Shown here: positions 33,545 through 41,124 of the stretch, piece by piece | How the letters are laid out: each line of letters opens with the position of its first letter | How positions within the stretch are numbered: position 1 is the first letter of the stretch | DNA from: Thermofilum sp. NZ13 | Lineage (GTDB): Archaea; Thermoproteota; Thermoprotei; Thermofilales; Thermofilaceae | Length of the DNA stretch: 64,000 nt | Direction: 5' to 3' | Assembly: GCA_002855745.1 (NCBI GenBank) | Contig: NDWX01000007.1 | Location: forward strand, 30,603-94,602 | The notes under the pieces: model-generated | Database searches by the model: none | Told to the model about the DNA's origin: nothing | The model's input: the letters and a program-made list of their open reading frames with translations, nothing else | Program-made: the position numbers and the translations under genes

Positions 33545-34663
33545 ATGGGTGCCCAGAGGCTTCTCGTTGCCGCTTCATTCACGTTCATGCTAGGCGTCGG
33601 CGCGGCGGTCTCCACTCTCCCAATCACTCTCAGGCAGATCAGCTCAAACGAGCTTGAGGTCAGCCTCGCGGTTACCGTGTGGGGGCTAGCGTACCTCGTC
33701 TCCAACATACCTGCAGGCGTGCTCGCGGACAAGCTGGGCGCTGGCAGGGTAGCCCCCCTAGCCTTTCTCTCCAACGTGGCTGTAGGCCTGGCGTTGTTCA
33801 CTTCCACATCAGTAGCTGGCTTCGCTGCCGCCAGGGCTGCTGAAGGCGTGCTGGAAGCCATGGTGTGGACAAGCGTCCTCGGCCTCGCGGCCAAAAGCGA
33901 GGGCCGGCTACTCGGGATAAGCGGCGTATTCGCGGCCATCGCGCTAGGTTTCTCGCTGGGGCCCATCGCAGCAAGCCAGCTAGCGCTGATCTCAGCCAGG
34001 TCGCCTTTCCTGGCTTACTCCCTGTGCGCCCTCATATCCTTCTTCCTAACCCTTCCACTGAGATCCGAACGTCAAACTAGGGTTGAAATGCTGACTATCC
34101 GCGCGCCATCATCGCTGCAAATCCTACCCCCGCTCATAGTCTCCCTGACGGTGGGGATAACCGAAAGCCTCATCATCGTGTACTCGCCGGTCATCGCTGA
34201 GATGGCAGGCGTGGGCGACTCTAGGTTAATAGTGTCAGGCTACTACCTCTTAGGACTTTTAGGGCAGGTTGCCATCAGGCTGAACCCCCGCGCAGTAACG
34301 CGGGAGTACTACGTGCCAGCCTCATTCCTCCTAGCCGCGCTGGCGCTAGCCTTCACCCCGCTGAAGTTTACAGCTCTAGGCGTGCTGCTCCTAGGCTTCG
34401 TCAACGCCCAGGCGGCGAGCAGGTCGCAGGCTAAAGTCGCGGAGCTCATGCAGGGGGTGGAGTCCACGGGAGCAGGGCTGGCAAACCTTGCCTGGGCTCT
34501 CGGCTACTTCGCCGGCTCTCCTCTCTACAGCTCTGCCTTAGCGGCGTCGCTAGACCCCCTCGGGGGGACTGCTCTGTTCCTCACGGCATCGCTGGCGCTT
34601 CAGATCACGCTTGGATTCACAGCCAGATCACGGGCTTCCCGGGCACGTACGAGCCTCGGATAG
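33545..34663 (+). CDS. Major facilitator superfamily transporter
   Basis: 372 residues, mostly hydrophobic, with about eleven or twelve helices. The loop 2-3 motif appears as PAGVLADKLGAGRVAP, the MFS motif A, and helix 5 region as SGVFAAIALGFSLGPIAASQLA. The protein is short and ends close to the last helix. The ATG is preceded by a GGGGTG ribosome site. Its 3' end overlaps the convergent radical SAM fragment by 47 bases. The substrate is unknown. Confidence 0.88.
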   Translation: MGAQRLLVAASFTFMLGVGAAVSTLPITLRQISSNELEVSLAVTVWGLAYLVSNIPAGVLADKLGAGRVAPLAFLSNVAVGLALFTSTSVAGFAAARAAEGVLEAMVWTSVLGLAAKSEGRLLGISGVFAAIALGFSLGPIAASQLALISARSPFLAYSLCALISFFLTLPLRSERQTRVEMLTIRAPSSLQILPPLIVSLTVGITESLIIVYSPVIAEMAGVGDSRLIVSGYYLLGLLGQVAIRLNPRAVTREYYVPASFLLAALALAFTPLKFTALGVLLLGFVNAQAASRSQAKVAELMQGVESTGAGLANLAWALGYFAGSPLYSSALAASLDPLGGTALFLTASLALQITLGFTARSRASRARTSLG

Positions 34664-35204
34664 GTATCTCGTAGCCGCAGTACGGGCACCTGTACTTCCC
34701 GCTCTCCACGTCCAGCTTGAAGTAGGTAACCCTGTAGTTCTCGCGCCTCACGAGAAGCCTCCGGCACCTCGGGCAGTATGTTGACTCGAGCTCGGGCTCG
34801 TGTAGGTTGCCGACGTACACGAACTCCAGCCCAAGGCTTTCGGCTTTCCTCTTCGCGCCCATCAGCTTGTCGACAGGCGTAGGGGGCTTGTGCCAGGCGT
34901 GCGCGGGGAAATACCTGTTTATGTGCAACGGGACGCTGGGCCCGAGCACGTCGAGGTGCCTTCTGAGAACCCAGTCGATGCATTCCTCGCTGTCGTTCGC
35001 ACCGGTCACGACGAGGTAGACCATCTCCACGTGCCCCCCGCTGTCGAGGATGTAGCGAGCGTTCCTCAAGACCTTCTCGTGGTCAACACCCCTGAGCACG
35101 CTCATACCGGGACACCCCTTCAGGTCCACGCTCCACCCGTCCACTCCGAGCTCGATCAGTAGCTTGAGCGCCGAGAGGGTGAGGTAGCCGTTCGTCACCA
35201 TCAT
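34617..35204 (-). pseudogene. Radical SAM protein (AmmeMemoRadiSam type), N-terminal half missing
   Basis: The 195 residues match only the C-terminal half of COG1180-type radical SAM proteins: MMVTNGYLTLSALKLLIELGVDGWSVDLKGCP, then LHINRYFPAHAWHKPPTPVDKLMGAKRKAESLGLEFVYVGN. They end in a zinc-ribbon-like tail (CPRCRRLL... CPYCGYEIP). The CxxxCxxC cluster that makes a radical SAM enzyme is absent. Upstream, the frame reads only ARRGHF, still family-like, before a stop. Beyond about 35220 the sequence changes to unrelated GC-rich DNA. So the gene was cut at that point by an insertion, deletion or misassembly. It cannot be an active radical SAM enzyme as it stands. Confidence 0.8.
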
Positions 35205-35300
35205 GAAGTGGCCGCGCCTGGCTCATCCACCCCTTCACTTATCCGGGGCCCCCTCTTCGGGGTTCTCATGGGCTCCGCGCCTTCGGCCCGCCCCGCCAGC
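35205..35300. other. GC-rich non-coding junction next to the truncated radical SAM gene
   Basis: About 100 bases of very GC-rich sequence with short hairpins closed by TTCG-type loops (for example CCCCCTCTTCGGGG near 35250). It begins where homology to the radical SAM gene stops. I see no gene here. Confidence 0.45.
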
Positions 35301-35657
35301 TCAGGTTGTGCGGCGGGGCTCCGCCTCGGCGCCTCTTCGCCTCATCGCACCGCGCGCGGCACCCGGCAAGCGGCCCATTGCTGTGTCGCCGTGCCGGGAA
35401 CTGGGGCCGGGGCCTCTCCCTCTGCTTCGCCGCTTGGGGAAGCTGAGCGAGCCGTGTATCAGCGCCCGTGGGTGGCTCTGGAGCCACTGGCTCAGCGCCT
35501 CGAGCTGCTTCTTCGCATCGCAGGCCCGCTCAACCGCAGAGGCAACGCTGAAGTAGAGGCTCCGAAGCCTCATTCTCAGCTCCCTGCTAGCCTTGACCTC
35601 CCAGACCCTGTAGGCGTCGATCAACTCCTTGCCGTCTCCCCCGCCTTCCCAGCCCAC
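35301..35657 (-). CDS. Possible unknown small protein
   Basis: 118 residues. The first half (GKELIDAYRVWEVKASRELRMRLRSLYFSVASAVERACDAKKQLEALSQWLQSHPRALI) has helical, gene-like composition. The second half is Arg/Gly/Pro-rich and covers the GC-rich patch, so the true gene may have been cut and now reads into foreign sequence. A minus-strand TATA-like GGATATAAGG lies near 35743-35750. No family recognised. Confidence 0.35.
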   Translation of the reverse strand: MGWEGGGDGKELIDAYRVWEVKASRELRMRLRSLYFSVASAVERACDAKKQLEALSQWLQSHPRALIHGSLSFPKRRSRGRGPGPSSRHGDTAMGRLPGAARGAMRRRGAEAEPRRTT

Positions 35658-35842
35658 GCTCCCACCTCCAGGGAGCCTGACTCACTATAGCCTCGAGCCC
35701 TCCCTGCGCTTGAGCCTCGCACGTAACTGCGCTCCGCGGCCTTATATCCCCGCGCCGAAAATGAACGCCGAAAGTGAAAACACAGCAAACAGGGGGGCAA
35801 CCGCCGACTCAGGGTAGCTGAGCTGGGGGCTAGCTGAGGCTC

Positions 35843-35941
35843 GTGGGCTACGGATTCCTGAGGAGGGCCCCGCACCCCGCCGGGGTTACGGTCTCGCTCG
35901 CTGAGAAGGCGCTGTGGGTGCTCTCGCTTGGCGAGGGCTAG
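35843..35941 (+). CDS. Possible 32-residue leader peptide or small protein
   Basis: A GTG-started frame (MGYGFLRRAPHPAGVTVSLA...) that ends in a TAG overlapping the TTG start of the next ORF, the arrangement of translationally coupled genes. The region upstream, 35658-35842, shows no convincing gene. Composition is protein-like but the frame is short. Confidence 0.25.
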   Translation: MGYGFLRRAPHPAGVTVSLAEKALWVLSLGEG

Positions 35942-36419
35942 GAGCAGTGAGAGCAGGCTGGCATGGGCGCTGGTGAGGTGCGCCCTCCACGGCCGCTGCG
36001 ACGACAGAGTAGTTGAGGAGCACGGGGACCTGCTTGACGCGCTAAGCGAGTTACAAGCATCATTCCCCGATAAGCCAGCGGAGTGGTTCTACCGCGCCGT
36101 GTACAGGCTTTTGGCTGGGAAAGTGGAGAAAGTGGGTAATGAGCACTGGCTCGTGAAGGGGCTAGCGGAGCTGGGGGACACCTACCCCTGGTACAACGTC
36201 TGGATAAGCGGAGGAAGGTACCGCTGCGACTACTTCTTCAGGGCCTACGGCTACGTCCGCAAGGCGAGGATATGCAGCCACATCGCCACGGTCATGCTGT
36301 ATAAGGCAGCTGAAGTTGCGTGTCGAGTGAGCCTCAAGGCAACCTCGCCCGCCTCATCCTTCATGAAGCTTACGTGCTTGTGCGAGATAAGCCGTTATGT
36401 GCAACAATGTTTTATTTGA
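35928..36419 (+). CDS. Unknown protein with SWIM-like zinc-finger segment
   Basis: 163 residues. After a helical start, WYNVWISGGRYRCDYFFRAYGYVRKARICSHIATVMLYKAAE resembles the SWIM fold (strand, Cys, strand, then C-x-H leading into a helix), though only one of the first two Cys is present. SWIM domains occur in MuDR transposases and in archaeal accessory proteins. The start is TTG. It lies alone in the accessory patch between the broken radical SAM gene and the Suf genes, and its end is AT-rich unlike the flanks. Function unknown. Confidence 0.5.
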   Translation: MARARSSESRLAWALVRCALHGRCDDRVVEEHGDLLDALSELQASFPDKPAEWFYRAVYRLLAGKVEKVGNEHWLVKGLAELGDTYPWYNVWISGGRYRCDYFFRAYGYVRKARICSHIATVMLYKAAEVACRVSLKATSPASSFMKLTCLCEISRYVQQCFI

Positions 36420-36450
36420 ATAAAATAATGTTACGGAACAATGTAACAAA

Positions 36451-36468
36451 GTTACACTTAAGTGTAAC
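36451..36468. repeat. Perfect 18-bp palindrome between convergent genes
   Basis: GTTACACTTAAGTGTAAC is its own reverse complement. It lies four bases beyond the stop of the SufB/D gene. Further GTTAC/GTAAC half-sites occur at 36430 and 36443. It may be a bidirectional terminator or a protein-binding or integration site. Confidence 0.6.
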
Positions 36469-36472
36469 CTCG

Positions 36473-37687
36473 TTATCCTAAAGCGTGGCGGACGATGTAG
36501 TCGACGACGCGGTCTATCTCCGCTTTCACAGCGTCTGGTATCCCGGACGCCTCAGCGGTCAGGAAGCCTCGGAGTAGCAGTGACCGTGCCTCATCCTCGC
36601 TGAACCCCTTGGACATCAGGTACTCGATCTTCTCGCCGGCGATCATCCCTATGGCTGCCTCGTGGGTCAGCTCAACCTCCTGCGCGCGAGAGGAGAGCAC
36701 AGGCACCGCCTCTATGCTTGACTCGTTGTCCATCAGGATACCCAGGCACTCGATGTGGCCCTTCGTCTTCCCCGACTTGGCTTCGATTGTTCCCCTGGAG
36801 TACACTCTAGCCCCCCTGCTCGCAAGCACCCTTGAGACAAGCTCAGCGCTAGCGCCTTCGCCTTCAAGTACGGCCACGCCCCCAATGTCGTAGATGCCGC
36901 TTCCCGTGCCCGACACAACCGATATCAATTTAGCGTGAGCCCCTCGAGCGAGGTAGACTTTAGGCTCAGTCTGTACGGAGGCAACAGGGCTGTACACAGC
37001 GTAGTAGCTGATGTACTGGCCCCCCTCCCCCACCCTGACAACAGTCCGGGGCCTCACGTGCGTCCCCTCCCCCCAGCTGTGCAGCATCGTGTAAACCAGC
37101 TTAGCCCCCCTAGCCACGTAGAACTCAGAGACCCCGATGTGCAACCCCCCTCTGCTCCCGTGCGGGACCAGGCACCCGGTTGTCACGACGACCTCAGCGC
37201 CCTCATCTACGTAGACGATGTTGTGCGCGTGCTGAACCTCCTCCCCGCCGGTGAACAGGCTCAGGCAGGTGTACACGGGCCAGGGAGCCTTGACCCCCGG
37301 CGGTACGTAGACGAAGTACCCGGCTTCTCCTCCGTAGAGGTAGGTGTGCGCAGTGTACTTGTCCGTGGCTGGGTCTACGAGCCTCCAGGAGAGGCTGGAA
37401 GCTAGCTTGTCTTCCTTAAGCGCCCTGCTAAGCGGCTCAACCACTACGCCGATCGACCTGAACCTCTCGGACATGACCCTGGCCAGGACCGTCTCCCCAA
37501 CCTGGAGGTAGCTCAGTTGCTCGGGCCGCACCCCCACCTTCCTCTGAATGGACTCCTCCACCAGCGCGCCCCCGCTCTCACCCAGCTCCGGCTTCGCGAC
37601 CTTGTAGGTTGCGAGGTCCAGGTCTGGGCCGTGCGGGGAAGGCTTGTTCAGAGCCTTCACGATGTCCTCAACCAGAGCACGCTCCAT
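36473..37687 (-). CDS. SufB/SufD family Fe-S assembly scaffold
   Basis: About 404 residues. The C-terminal beta-helix core is typical: HIGVSEFYVARGAKLVYTMLHSWGEGTHVRPRTVVRVGEGG, KGHIECLGILMDNESSIEAVPVLSSRAQEVELTHEAAIGMIAGEKIEYLMSKGFSEDEARSLLLRGFL. The EAAIG motif is shared by SufB and SufD. The ATG at 37687 (MERALVED) is preferred. Only one SufB/D copy is encoded here, 20 bases into the SufC gene, so the pair resembles the minimal SufBC systems of archaea. It would build Fe-S clusters with SufC. Whether it is SufB or SufD cannot be settled by eye. Confidence 0.88.
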   Translation of the reverse strand: MERALVEDIVKALNKPSPHGPDLDLATYKVAKPELGESGGALVEESIQRKVGVRPEQLSYLQVGETVLARVMSERFRSIGVVVEPLSRALKEDKLASSLSWRLVDPATDKYTAHTYLYGGEAGYFVYVPPGVKAPWPVYTCLSLFTGGEEVQHAHNIVYVDEGAEVVVTTGCLVPHGSRGGLHIGVSEFYVARGAKLVYTMLHSWGEGTHVRPRTVVRVGEGGQYISYYAVYSPVASVQTEPKVYLARGAHAKLISVVSGTGSGIYDIGGVAVLEGEGASAELVSRVLASRGARVYSRGTIEAKSGKTKGHIECLGILMDNESSIEAVPVLSSRAQEVELTHEAAIGMIAGEKIEYLMSKGFSEDEARSLLLRGFLTAEASGIPDAVKAEIDRVVDYIVRHALG

Positions 37688-38387
37688 CGAACCCCCTCTC
37701 CTCAAGCCTCTTGAGTATTTCGAGCGCCCTCCCGGTGCAGGTCAACCTGCCGCCGCTCAGTACGTAGCCTGTAGCCTGACCCCCGAGCTGCTCCGCCAGT
37801 AGCCGGGTGTGCGTAACGACAAGCACGCCGGAGTTGAACTCCTCGACGAGGAAGTCGATGGCGTGAGCTATCAGCTTTACGCTGTCGACGTCCACCCCGC
37901 TGTCAGGCTCGTCGAGCAGGGCAAACCGGGGTCGCATTAGGGCAGTTAGGAAAACCTCGACCCGCTTCCGCTCACCGCCGCTGAACCCCCTGAAGGCGTC
38001 CCTGCCGAGAAGGTGTCCGATCTCCAGGATCTCCACCAGCTGCTGCACGAACTCCTGCGTACCAGCCCTCCTGGAAATTAGGTCAGCGAGCCTGGAGACG
38101 CTCACACCGGTCAGCTCGGGCGGGATCTGGTACGCTAGCACAATACCCCTGCGCGCCCTCTCGTAGGCCGGGAGCGGCGTCACGTCCTCCCCGTCCAGGA
38201 TCACCCTCCCGCCGGTCACCCGCACGTGGGGGAGCCCGGCTACCGCGCACAGCAGGGTGGTCTTCCCGGCCCCGTTAGGGCCGAAAAGTAGGGCTTTCTC
38301 GCCGCCTCGAATAGTCAGGCTCACGCCCCTCACTACCTCACTTGAGTCCACGGATGCGGTAATGCTATCCACGGTTAGAGTCGCCAT
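37668..38387 (-). CDS. sufC: Fe-S assembly ATPase SufC
   Basis: About 240 residues: Walker A GPNGAGKTT, Q-loop VLAYQIPPELTGVSV, signature GFSGGERKRVEVFLTAL, Walker B FALLDEPDSGVDVDSVKLI, switch VVTHTRLL. The F-S-G-G-E-x-K-R and DEPDSGVDVD stretches are specific to SufC. The ATG at 38387 is chosen as it begins the conserved MATLTVDSI. It overlaps the SufB/D gene by 20 bases. It powers Fe-S assembly on the SufB/D scaffold. Confidence 0.93.
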   Translation of the reverse strand: MATLTVDSITASVDSSEVVRGVSLTIRGGEKALLFGPNGAGKTTLLCAVAGLPHVRVTGGRVILDGEDVTPLPAYERARRGIVLAYQIPPELTGVSVSRLADLISRRAGTQEFVQQLVEILEIGHLLGRDAFRGFSGGERKRVEVFLTALMRPRFALLDEPDSGVDVDSVKLIAHAIDFLVEEFNSGVLVVTHTRLLAEQLGGQATGYVLSGGRLTCTGRALEILKRLEERGFDGACSG

Positions 38388-38439
38388 CCTTAAGCTAAAG
38401 AGGGGGTGCACCTAAAGTATTTTGCCCCCGAAAAGGGGG

Positions 38440-39084
38440 TTACGCGACTGCTTGAGAAACTCTATAGAGGACTCTCTTTGGGTTCACAGGGTCTTCCAGC
38501 TTAGCGATGAAGCCCCTGGACGAGAGCAGGGCCAGCGCATATCTGACCGTCCTCTCCGGCAGGCCAGTCAGGTCGATGATCTCGCTTATGCCCAGCTCGC
38601 CCCCCTCCTCAAGCACTTTAAGCACAAGCTTAGCGCTTGGAGGCAGGTCCCGTAGCTCGGCGTATGTGAGCTTTCTCTTGGCCAGCGCGGTGCCTCTGCT
38701 CTCGGTTACCACGAGGTTTAGGTGGCCGCCTACAACCACTCGAACTTCCTCCTCCACTTCAACTCTCTCCACGCCGTCAGCCACCACTTCCACAGCCGTG
38801 CGGGAAGCGATGCCCCCCACTCGTATGCTGTTCCCCAGGCTCACCACAACCGGCCTCCTTCCCGGCTCCGTGCTGTTGACCGGGACGATGACGAGCGCCT
38901 CGGTGTCGAGGAGCACGACGGGCCCACCTGCTGACAGTGCGTATGCCGTCGAACCCAGCGGGGTGGCAACGATAACCCCGTCGGAAGTGTCGTGCCACAG
39001 GAGGTCCCCGTTCACCTCTAGGTCGTACTCCATGAGGGTCGCGCTCCTCCTGGGGAACACTGCGACCTCGTTGTTTGCTCTCAC
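38440..39084 (-). CDS. NAD kinase domain fused to C-terminal HTH, N-terminal part missing
   Basis: Residues 1-130 match the beta-rich C-terminal domain of NAD kinase: NNEVAVFPRRSATLMEYDLEVNG, then HDTSDGVIVATPLGSTAYALSAGGPVV, the NAD/ATP-binding segment. Residues 145-214 form a winged helix (LPPSAKLVLKVLEEGGELGISEIIDLTGLPERTVRYALALLSSRGFIAK), an unusual fusion. The GTG start is internal: the frame is open for about 37 more codons up to a TAG at about 39195, and those codons (PLRVPVLSALADGTVNV) still look like NAD kinase, but the GGDGT active-site motif is nowhere in frame. So it is 5'-truncated, or now acts only as an NAD(P)-sensing regulator. Confidence 0.72.
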   Translation of the reverse strand: MRANNEVAVFPRRSATLMEYDLEVNGDLLWHDTSDGVIVATPLGSTAYALSAGGPVVLLDTEALVIVPVNSTEPGRRPVVVSLGNSIRVGGIASRTAVEVVADGVERVEVEEEVRVVVGGHLNLVVTESRGTALAKRKLTYAELRDLPPSAKLVLKVLEEGGELGISEIIDLTGLPERTVRYALALLSSRGFIAKLEDPVNPKRVLYRVSQAVA

Positions 39085-39147
39085 GTTGACCGTCCCGTCT
39101 GCCAGGGCAGACAGGACGGGTACACGCAGCGGCCCGATGCCTGCCGG

Positions 39148-39165
39148 GAGCTGGCTAGCCAGCTC
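39148..39165. repeat. Perfect 18-bp palindrome at the NAD-gene junction
   Basis: GAGCTGGCTAGCCAGCTC equals its reverse complement. It lies exactly where the two head-to-head NAD genes both lose N-terminal homology and is read as Glu-Leu-Ala-Ser-Gln-Leu on both strands. Confidence 0.75.
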
Positions 39166-39207
39166 AAAAGGAGCAGACCCGCGCTCACCTCCCGCCTAGA
39201 GGACGTC

Positions 39208-39807
39208 TTGGCCCTGAATCCCGACATAGTCGTCGAAGCCGCGAGCCAGGAGGCAGTTAGGGAGCACGCCAAGAGGATCCTCGAGCGCTCGGACCTAGTC
39301 GTGCTGAGCGTAGGGGCCCTCATGGAGGAGCAGACCCTCCGCGAGCTCCTCGATGTAGTGCGGAGGAGCGGTAGAAGGATCTACGTGCCCGCGGGGGCTG
39401 TTGGCGGGCTCGACGTGCTGAAGGCCTACTCGCAGGTGGGGGTCAGCAGGCTCAAGCTGGTGACGCGCAAGCCGGCGAAGTCCCTGGGGGCGGAGGTGCA
39501 GGGGCCCACGGTGGTCTTCAGGGGGAGGGCCAGCGAAGCGGTTAAAGCCTACCCGAAAAGCCTGAACGTCGCAGCCACCCTCTCGCTAGCGGCAGGCGTC
39601 GAAGCGGAGGTTGAGGTCGTGGCAGACCCCAGCCTCGGCAGGAACGTGCACGAGGTCGTGGCGGAGTCTCCCGTGGGCAGTGTTCGAGTGGTTCTCGAGA
39701 ATGTCCCTTCTCCCGAGAACCCCAAGACGAGCTACCTCGCAGCCCTCTCCGCCGTTCGGGTGCTCAAAGAGATCTGCTCAGCTGAGGGAGGGCTTGTTAT
39801 CCTCTAA
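39208..39807 (+). CDS. L-aspartate dehydrogenase-like protein, N-terminus missing
   Basis: About 200 residues match aspartate dehydrogenase (NadX): ALNPDIVVEAASQEAVREHAKRILERSDLVVLSVGALM, then IYVPAGAVGGLDVLKAY and FRGRASEAVKAYPKSLNVAATLSLAAG, and the FSRNVHEV-like GRNVHEVVAESPVGSVRVVLENVPSPENPKTSYLAALSAV ending. The enzyme makes iminoaspartate for NAD synthesis. The frame extends upstream with family-like sequence (DACRELASQLKRSRPALTSRLEDV, from about 39136) but no GxGxxG dinucleotide motif or good start is found, so the first 35 or so residues are lost. The TTG given is only the first available start. NAD chemistry is shared with the facing NAD kinase-like gene. Confidence 0.72.
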   Translation: MALNPDIVVEAASQEAVREHAKRILERSDLVVLSVGALMEEQTLRELLDVVRRSGRRIYVPAGAVGGLDVLKAYSQVGVSRLKLVTRKPAKSLGAEVQGPTVVFRGRASEAVKAYPKSLNVAATLSLAAGVEAEVEVVADPSLGRNVHEVVAESPVGSVRVVLENVPSPENPKTSYLAALSAVRVLKEICSAEGGLVIL

Positions 39808-39831
39808 TTCAGGTGTAAGAAGAGGGAAAAA

Positions 39832-39871
39832 CATATACCTAGGTTACGATTTTTCATAACCTAGGTATATG
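39832..39871. promoter_or_regulatory. 15-bp inverted repeat operator over the AbiE-like start
   Basis: Left arm 39832-39846 (CATATACCTAGGTTA) and right arm 39857-39871 are exact reverse complements around a 10-base T-rich spacer. The right arm ends on the ATG start codon at 39869. TATA-like bases lie in the left arm, at the distance expected for a leaderless transcript. Bacterial AbiEi antitoxins bind inverted repeats in their own promoter, so autoregulation is likely. Confidence 0.75.
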
Positions 39872-40510
39872 AGTATAAGGATTTACCTACGAAGGCGCGA
39901 GCAGAGGGAGATCGCCGAGCTTCAGGACATAGTCGTCAGCGTCCTGTACAGGGTGCTCAAGCCGCCGCCCGTGCTTCACGGGGGGACTGTGATCTGGAGA
40001 GTGTACAAATCCCCACGCTTCTCAGAAGACTTGGACTTGTACCACGAGAACCCGACGCTGTACCGGAGCCAGCTTGAGAGAGAGATGGAGTCATTTGAGC
40101 TTACTCTTAGGAAGCTGCGTGAAACGGCAAACGCGGTTTTCATGGTCGTTGGCGATCGCCGCGAGGTTAGGGTTGAGTTCACGAAACGTGATATGAGCAG
40201 TGTCTCCGTTGAGGCGGAGTTCGAGCTGGTTGACGGGGGCTTTATCGTTGTTCGCACACTCCCTCCGGAGCTTCTGCTAAGGGAGAAAGTCCAAGCTTAC
40301 ATCGAAAGGCGTAAGGCCCGGGATCTCTACGACGTGTACTACCTCTTGAGCCACCTGGATCCCCGCTCGGTGCGGGAGGAGCTCCAGAGGCTCTTAGCCT
40401 GCCTCGACGAACCTCCCCGAGACTGGGGGGAGCTCAGGGTTTTGATACTGAAGGGCCTTCCCCCGAGCTTCGAGACTGTCAGAGAGAGGATCTTAGGTGC
40501 TTTGAGATGA
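39869..40510 (+). CDS. AbiEii-like nucleotidyltransferase toxin
   Basis: 213 residues of the AbiEii/AbiGii family. The hallmark HGGTVIWRVYKSPRFSEDLDLY gives the glycine-rich loop and the two-Asp metal site of the nucleotidyltransferase fold. LPPELLLREKVQAYIERRKARDLYDVYYLL is the conserved C-terminal motif. In type IV toxin-antitoxin systems this protein modifies a nucleic-acid or NTP target and stops growth. It overlaps the next gene by four bases (ATGA). Here toxin precedes antitoxin, the reverse of classical abiE. Confidence 0.85.
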   Translation: MSIRIYLRRREQREIAELQDIVVSVLYRVLKPPPVLHGGTVIWRVYKSPRFSEDLDLYHENPTLYRSQLEREMESFELTLRKLRETANAVFMVVGDRREVRVEFTKRDMSSVSVEAEFELVDGGFIVVRTLPPELLLREKVQAYIERRKARDLYDVYYLLSHLDPRSVREELQRLLACLDEPPRDWGELRVLILKGLPPSFETVRERILGALR

Positions 40511-41124
40511 GGCACGTGGATAAGGTGAGAACTTACTTCAGCAGACCTGACAAACCTGCTTTCTCGGTGCACGAGCTCTACGCGCTCGGAATACCCCCCT
40601 CCTACGCCAAAGTACTTGTTCACACCCTGTTGTCGAGGGGTGAGGTCGTCAGGCTGAGAAAAGGGTGGTACAGCTTTTACAGAGACCCACTGGTCTTCAT
40701 ATTCACTCTTCCACCGCACACAGCGTACTACGGCCTCGGGTTTGCGGCCTACATACACGGAGCCTGGGACCAGGTGCCGAACCCCGAGGTGCTCACCTAC
40801 GCCGCGTCTAGGAAGGTGAGAGCCGGCGTCTACACCGTGCTTGATACACCGCTCGTCGTTCGCCGCATATCCAAGAAGCTCTTCGGCTCCTACACTCTCG
40901 TCAGGTACGGAGACTGGAGCCTGCCCGTCTCTACCCCCGAGAAGACGCTCACGGACCTCTTCTACTTCGACTACCCATTCCTGGACGAGATCCTACCCCA
41001 CCTGTTAGGGAAAATCCGACCTGAAGCCGTCAAAACTATTCTAGTAGAGTACCCGTACCCGCGGAGCGTGAAGAGGGAGGTGCTCAAAGCCCTAAAGGCT
41101 CACTCCGCAAGCTCCGGGGCCTAA
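40507..41124 (+). CDS. AbiEi-like antitoxin with N-terminal winged helix
   Basis: 205 residues. The N-terminus (VRTYFSRPDKPAFSVHELYALGIPPSYAKVLVHTLLSRGEVVRLRKGWYSFYRDPLV) is the winged-helix domain of AbiEi/COG5340 proteins, ending with the G-W-Y motif. The rest (YGLGFAAYIHGAWDQVPNPEVLTYAASRKVRAG, then WSLPVSTPEKTLTDLFYF) is the AbiEi effector domain. It should counter the toxin and repress the operon through the inverted repeat at 39832-39871. Confidence 0.85.
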   Translation: MRHVDKVRTYFSRPDKPAFSVHELYALGIPPSYAKVLVHTLLSRGEVVRLRKGWYSFYRDPLVFIFTLPPHTAYYGLGFAAYIHGAWDQVPNPEVLTYAASRKVRAGVYTVLDTPLVVRRISKKLFGSYTLVRYGDWSLPVSTPEKTLTDLFYFDYPFLDEILPHLLGKIRPEAVKTILVEYPYPRSVKREVLKALKAHSASSGA

